A DNA stretch of 64,000 nt, taken from assembly GCA_029203185.1 (NCBI GenBank), contig CP119310.1, forward strand, positions 1,984,001 to 2,048,000, written 5' to 3'. The position numbers and the translations under genes were made by a program. Under the pieces are notes generated by a model. The model saw only the letters and a list, made by a program, of their open reading frames with translations. It ran no database searches and was not told the DNA's origin. Origin of the DNA: Candidatus Chryseobacterium colombiense. Its GTDB lineage: Bacteria; Bacteroidota; Bacteroidia; Flavobacteriales; Weeksellaceae. Numbering within the stretch: position 1 is the stretch's first letter; each line of letters opens with the position of its first letter. Positions 60,180 through 64,000 of the stretch are shown here, piece after piece.

Positions 60180-62984
60180 TTAATTCCCGAATTTTTTTAC
60201 CCGGATGTTCTTTTCTTTCACTTTTATAACGAACGGATGAAGTACAGATATTTTACCAGCCATACTTTCCGTATCTATATAGGTCTGTTCACAATATGTA
60301 TTTACAGGAAGGGTACTTTCATTTAAAGAAATTCTATACTCTCCGGTTCCCAGAAATGCTAAAAACTCTCCGTTTTCATCTGTAGAAATTCTTTGTAGAA
60401 GCTTTTCTCCCTGAAAAACATTAATGATAACTCCTCCTAATTTGGGGTTAAATTCTTGTGCGGTTTTAGCATCAAAATCATAGGTTATTTTTCCACGAAT
60501 GGTTCCGTTTCTGTGAAGCGGTATTTCTAATGAACGTCGGTGAGAATTCATTTCTATATCCATTTCATCATAGTACCAACCCTGCTGAATTACCTGTTTT
60601 AAACGATATTTCCCATAAGGAATCTGGTTATATTCAATATTCCCTTCTTTATTACTTTTGAATGAAATAGTATTGATCATAATAACATATCCATCAGCTG
60701 CTTCATCTCCTTCATCATATCTTCCGTTATCATTATTATCATAATAAACGAAAGCTTTTATGCTTCCTTTTTTACCCGGATCTAATGTATTGGTTGGAAG
60801 ATTAAGCGTAACTCCAGCTTCAATTGTCAGCATATTATTATGCAAACTTCCTACAGAATATTTATACCAAGATGAGTTTAAGTAAAGTCCATATTGTTTT
60901 CCTAAATATTTCAGGTTAAAAAAAGCGGATGGAGCTTTACCGTACAGAATATCATCTGTATAAGATACTCCCGAAGTAAGATTAATTTTATCCTTAAAAA
61001 AAGCCTTATTATAAAAAGCAGATAAAGAGAGCTTTTTATAATCTTCTGTTTTGTTCATTACTTTTGAAAATGCATATTCGGAAAGAAAATAGGCTCCGTA
61101 CTGATATATATAACTAAAGCTGAAAGCCTTATATCCATAATTCCCTGATAGTTTCATCTGAAATTTTGGTTTCTCCATATCAGGATACGTAACTAACCCT
61201 GCTTCGATCCCTAAAATCGAAGAATGCTTTTTATCAGGGCTCGTCCAGTTCGTATATTCTGTTAATCTTTGAGCCTTTAATTGGTTTTGCTCAAAAGAAT
61301 TTAATATTCCAAGAAAAGCGTTATAGTTATTAGATGTTTCTTCCTGATACTGATATCCTATTCCCCAACCAAAATCTCCTTTTTTAGCAAAATTAATTCC
61401 GGTATCCAATCTCAGATTTTTAGACCTTATATTATAATCATAAGAAAAATATTTAGGAGAAAAATCAGAAACAAGGATGTTAGCATACCAATAATGTTCT
61501 TTAAAGATATTCTTGGAGAAACTTTGCTGTATCTGTAAAACACCTCTTCTGTTGCCCGGATAGTAATCTGTACTGTAGAAATAACTTCCGTTAAGGTTTA
61601 TTTTACTGATTATACCTGAGTACTGAGATTCTACTCCAAGAGAAGGTTTTGTAGAGTGATCCGCTTCATAAAAACTCATCCCTGAATATAATTTTGCATT
61701 CAGCCTCCAGTCTTTACTGAAAAGATATTGCACATCTGTTCCTAAGAGATTATGATCAGCCTTTTCGTAAGGATCATTTCTAAAAACATACACACCAGAG
61801 ATACTTCGGGAAGTATTCTGAGCCCCAATTGTCCCTTTGGCATACAAACCATAACCATTTTGCAGGAAAGGTGTTTTGTCAATCAAATTAAAACTCTGAT
61901 CAATAAATCCAATCTCTACTTTTTTATCTTTATCCGCAGAGGTAAAACTATATTCCGCACCCCTACCAAACAGAGGCATTTCGAGCGATTTATTTACATT
62001 TCCTAATGTAACTACAGAATTTCCCCTATGATAAGAAATATATGTATTATTTACTATCGGATCGCTCTGATTATTCATTGCATATATATTTCCACTGATA
62101 AAAACATAACCTGCAGGAAGGTTGAATCCTCCCGATCCTATTAACTGGTACATATCCGCATTATCGCCAATTCTTCTATAGCTAGCTGTGATACTGTTTT
62201 TTGCATAACTGGTATAACCTGTCAGAGGCTGCATATCACGATAACGCTGCGTAGAAGAAATATTCTGCACGGAAACAGAAGTATTTCCAAAAATTTCTTT
62301 TTCAGGTTCTCTAAATCCGACGATGTTTACCGTCATCTGTGTCGATTTCAGAATATGAGCAGGAATAAATTTGAAGCTGAATACAGTATCTTTTAATACA
62401 TCAACAATTCCCTTTCTCTCTACAAAAATAGTCCCCTGCGCGGTTTCAGGAATTTTAAAGACTACTGTAACCTCCTGTCTTTTATTACCCATGTTGGTTA
62501 CTCTTGCTTTTATTTCTACAGAATCGTTGATGTTATTCTCATTCATGTAGATAAGAGGATTTTCAGCATTCAGTCTGAGAGCATTATTTTCCTGTACCTT
62601 ATAAGTGAGTTTCTTTTTTACAATGAGTTCGTTTGCAGAATTGGTACAGCTAAATATAATTTCCTCTTCTCCAGATCCTGCATCATTGCTTACCAGTATC
62701 TTTACGGGTAAAAATCTTTTTTCTCCAACATTCAGCTCTACTTTTATCTGATTTCCGGAAACACTTCTAAATCCTTTAGGAACATCAATATAAATATTCC
62801 CGTTAAATTTTGAAGAAGTTTCATTTTTCACCAATACCACCAGATCTACAATATTGGGCTTATCTGCAGAAGATTCATTACGAATCTCCATGTCTATTCC
62901 GGAATAGACCTGTGCCGAGGTAAATATAAAAGAAATTGATATCAAAAAAATAAGAACTATTTTTCTGAACAAATAATGAAACAT
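60180..62984 (-). CDS. Usher-like outer-membrane protein with Ig-like N-domains and carboxypeptidase-regulatory-like C-domain
   Basis: 934 residues. A signal peptide (LFRKIVLIFLISISFIFTSAQ) is followed by two Ig-like or NEW3-type domains (about 25-240: GNIYIDVPKGFRSVSGNQI, SVEIKARVTNMGNKRQEVTV). A long strand-rich region (about 255-750) reads like a large outer-membrane barrel (YVFISGNIYAMNNQSDPI, VVTLGNVNKSLEMPLFGRGA, ARGDWR-like charged turns). The C-terminus (about 750-890) holds two CarboxypepD_reg/SdrD_B-like domains: SIKAFVYYDNNDNGRYDEGDEAADG and TIRGKITYDFDAK. The order of Ig domain, barrel and C-terminal domains recalls fimbrial ushers. The gene 14 bases upstream encodes a possible subunit. 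Confidence 0.7.
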   Translation of the reverse strand: MFHYLFRKIVLIFLISISFIFTSAQVYSGIDMEIRNESSADKPNIVDLVVLVKNETSSKFNGNIYIDVPKGFRSVSGNQIKVELNVGEKRFLPVKILVSNDAGSGEEEIIFSCTNSANELIVKKKLTYKVQENNALRLNAENPLIYMNENNINDSVEIKARVTNMGNKRQEVTVVFKIPETAQGTIFVERKGIVDVLKDTVFSFKFIPAHILKSTQMTVNIVGFREPEKEIFGNTSVSVQNISSTQRYRDMQPLTGYTSYAKNSITASYRRIGDNADMYQLIGSGGFNLPAGYVFISGNIYAMNNQSDPIVNNTYISYHRGNSVVTLGNVNKSLEMPLFGRGAEYSFTSADKDKKVEIGFIDQSFNLIDKTPFLQNGYGLYAKGTIGAQNTSRSISGVYVFRNDPYEKADHNLLGTDVQYLFSKDWRLNAKLYSGMSFYEADHSTKPSLGVESQYSGIISKINLNGSYFYSTDYYPGNRRGVLQIQQSFSKNIFKEHYWYANILVSDFSPKYFSYDYNIRSKNLRLDTGINFAKKGDFGWGIGYQYQEETSNNYNAFLGILNSFEQNQLKAQRLTEYTNWTSPDKKHSSILGIEAGLVTYPDMEKPKFQMKLSGNYGYKAFSFSYIYQYGAYFLSEYAFSKVMNKTEDYKKLSLSAFYNKAFFKDKINLTSGVSYTDDILYGKAPSAFFNLKYLGKQYGLYLNSSWYKYSVGSLHNNMLTIEAGVTLNLPTNTLDPGKKGSIKAFVYYDNNDNGRYDEGDEAADGYVIMINTISFKSNKEGNIEYNQIPYGKYRLKQVIQQGWYYDEMDIEMNSHRRSLEIPLHRNGTIRGKITYDFDAKTAQEFNPKLGGVIINVFQGEKLLQRISTDENGEFLAFLGTGEYRISLNESTLPVNTYCEQTYIDTESMAGKISVLHPFVIKVKEKNIRVKKFGN

Positions 62985-62998
62985 TGGGATTGGTTTTG

Positions 62999-64000
62999 TT
63001 ATTGAGGTATTATCTCATACTGAATTATAGTTGCATAGTCTTCCATCTTTGCCTGTACAAATCTATTATCATTGGCCGAGGTAGAATATTTGATATCATA
63101 ATATACATTAGCACTTTGTGTAGTTCCTCCTTTCGCCACCAATTGGGAAGAGGTACTTAATGAAATAGGAAATACACTTCCTGTATTTCCGGAAACGGGG
63201 TTTAGTACCATCTGCACTGCATCGAGAGGCAATGTATTCCCCGCCGCAGAAATGAACTGCCCCTGCATCGATTTCACTTTAACCTGATAATTGGTGTTAC
63301 TTTTTACAATGAGTGCACTTGGATAAGACACACTTACTCCGTTTATATAGTCCTGCATTGTTTTAAACTCCAATGTCCCATTGATTGCATCAGAGGCAAG
63401 TTTCAATGACATTTCAGTACTAGTCGGAGGTGTACCCGAAAGCTGTGCAATCTGTAGTTTAAAATAAATGACTGATTTACCAATCAGATTGTTGTACTGG
63501 TCATACGCTGCCATTTCAACAGGAACGGTAAATTCTGTCCAAGCAGGATAATTTCCAAGATAAGCGCCACCCGCAACAGTTAAACTGAATCCCATCTCCA
63601 TATAGAAAGGACCATTTGAGTTAGACGTATTCGAAAGAGGAGCATTAGAACTGGGTACCAAATATTTTTCAACGTTTTCTTGTAAAAAAACACTTGCAGG
63701 CATTCCAATCTGCTGAATAGTCGGAACCGGCCCAGGTGTTGCACTTCCTGTAGTAAAAACAGGCTGAAAAGAAACTTTATCTGCAGGAAAAGTATAAGTT
63801 CCGTTGGTAATTATTCCTTTTAACTGTGCTGAAAGTCTCCATTTAGGTTCGTCAATATTTCCATTACCATCAAATCTTACCGTGAAAGCATTTTGGCTCA
63901 TATTTCCATTGTAAGAATTAATTTGAAGAAAGCTATTATTCTCCCAAGGTTTAAAAGTTAATTTCCCCGCAAAACAATAAAACGAAACGAACAAGAATAT
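62999..64000 (-). CDS. Fimbrial- or surface-subunit-like secreted protein, 5' part missing
   Basis: At least 331 codons to the right edge; the frame stays open through IFLFVSFYCFAG, which looks like the end of a signal peptide, so the true start lies outside. The mature protein is beta-rich with no Cys and two similar halves (about 1-165 and 170-330). The C-terminal end SANVYYDIKYSTSANDNRF and ATIIQYEIIPQ resembles the closing strands of pilin or spore-coat-U-type subunits. It is 14 bases from the usher-like gene, in the same operon. I do not recognise a named family. Confidence 0.65.
   Translation of the reverse strand: MFLFVSFYCFAGKLTFKPWENNSFLQINSYNGNMSQNAFTVRFDGNGNIDEPKWRLSAQLKGIITNGTYTFPADKVSFQPVFTTGSATPGPVPTIQQIGMPASVFLQENVEKYLVPSSNAPLSNTSNSNGPFYMEMGFSLTVAGGAYLGNYPAWTEFTVPVEMAAYDQYNNLIGKSVIYFKLQIAQLSGTPPTSTEMSLKLASDAINGTLEFKTMQDYINGVSVSYPSALIVKSNTNYQVKVKSMQGQFISAAGNTLPLDAVQMVLNPVSGNTGSVFPISLSTSSQLVAKGGTTQSANVYYDIKYSTSANDNRFVQAKMEDYATIIQYEIIPQ

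Noticed and set aside
1..64000. CRISPR array, tRNA, rRNA or insertion sequence
   Set aside because: No regular direct repeats with spacers, no cloverleaf-like sequence and no transposase gene were found by eye; short RNAs could still be missed.

Overview
This window looks like a chromosomal segment of a Flavobacteriia member of Bacteroidota, most likely Chryseobacterium or a close relative in Weeksellaceae. The reasons are the low GC content, the TAnnTTTG type -7 boxes ahead of many genes, a fused lpxC/fabZ gene, DUF4270 and T9SS sorting-domain proteins, a PorX regulator, many SPII lipoproteins, and a small peptide with a Chryseobacterium-style double-glycine leader. This assignment is inference from gene content; no 16S or tRNA gene was seen.

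Layout. 1-2.4 kb: an outer-membrane protein (cut by the left edge) in an operon with a DUF4270 lipoprotein. 2.6-5.7 kb: a four-gene + strand unit with a kelch lipoprotein, a DUF4907 lipoprotein, a LytS-like sensor kinase and a LytTR regulator. 5.7-11 kb: a PhyH-type oxygenase, a dicarboxylate/amino-acid symporter, two BON proteins and a secreted CocE-type hydrolase. 11-16 kb: DNA alkylation repair (AlkB-like plus Ada-like) and polyamine synthesis (arginine decarboxylase and agmatinase, separated by a HAD phosphatase). 16-19.7 kb: a lipoprotein tyrosine phosphatase, thiamin pyrophosphokinase, a TPR protein, a cobalamin adenosyltransferase and a lipoprotein. 19.9-24.8 kb: DinB protein, YafY/WYL regulator, an ABC exporter, and LptB with an unusual C-terminal extension. 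24.9-31.4 kb: an orphan protein, carbonic anhydrase, the double-glycine peptide, hemB, a mini-protein that is little more than a T9SS sorting domain, an ABC-2 transporter pair and a PorT-type barrel.

31.5-37.3 kb is the lipid A block, read on the minus strand: lpxD - lpxC/fabZ - lpxA - efp - second lpxD-like gene - sucD. It is followed by an HD phosphohydrolase, a decayed S41 peptidase, porX (type IX secretion regulator), a MliC-like lipoprotein, exonuclease III, RlpA and RimO.

44-64 kb is one long minus-strand capsule/exopolysaccharide locus of the Wzx/Wzy type. Read in the direction of transcription it holds a fimbrial-like surface subunit (cut by the right edge), a 934-residue usher-like outer-membrane protein, an initiating sugar transferase, a truncated DUF3575 gene, the tyrosine autokinase Wzc, the Wzx flippase, two acetyltransferases, a sugar epimerase with a Cys-rich insert, a glycosyltransferase, an EpsG-type polymerase, two more glycosyltransferases, a secreted glycoside hydrolase, a further glycosyltransferase, RfbC, and a WcaJ-type initiating transferase that ends the operon at a terminator. 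No Wza-type exporter lies in the window.

The best candidates for undescribed biology are the usher-like/surface-subunit pair at the head of the capsule locus, the LptB C-terminal extension, and the double-glycine peptide. Two copies of a REP-like double-hairpin repeat, other dispersed repeats, and a palindromic operator in front of the DinB gene are the main non-coding signals.
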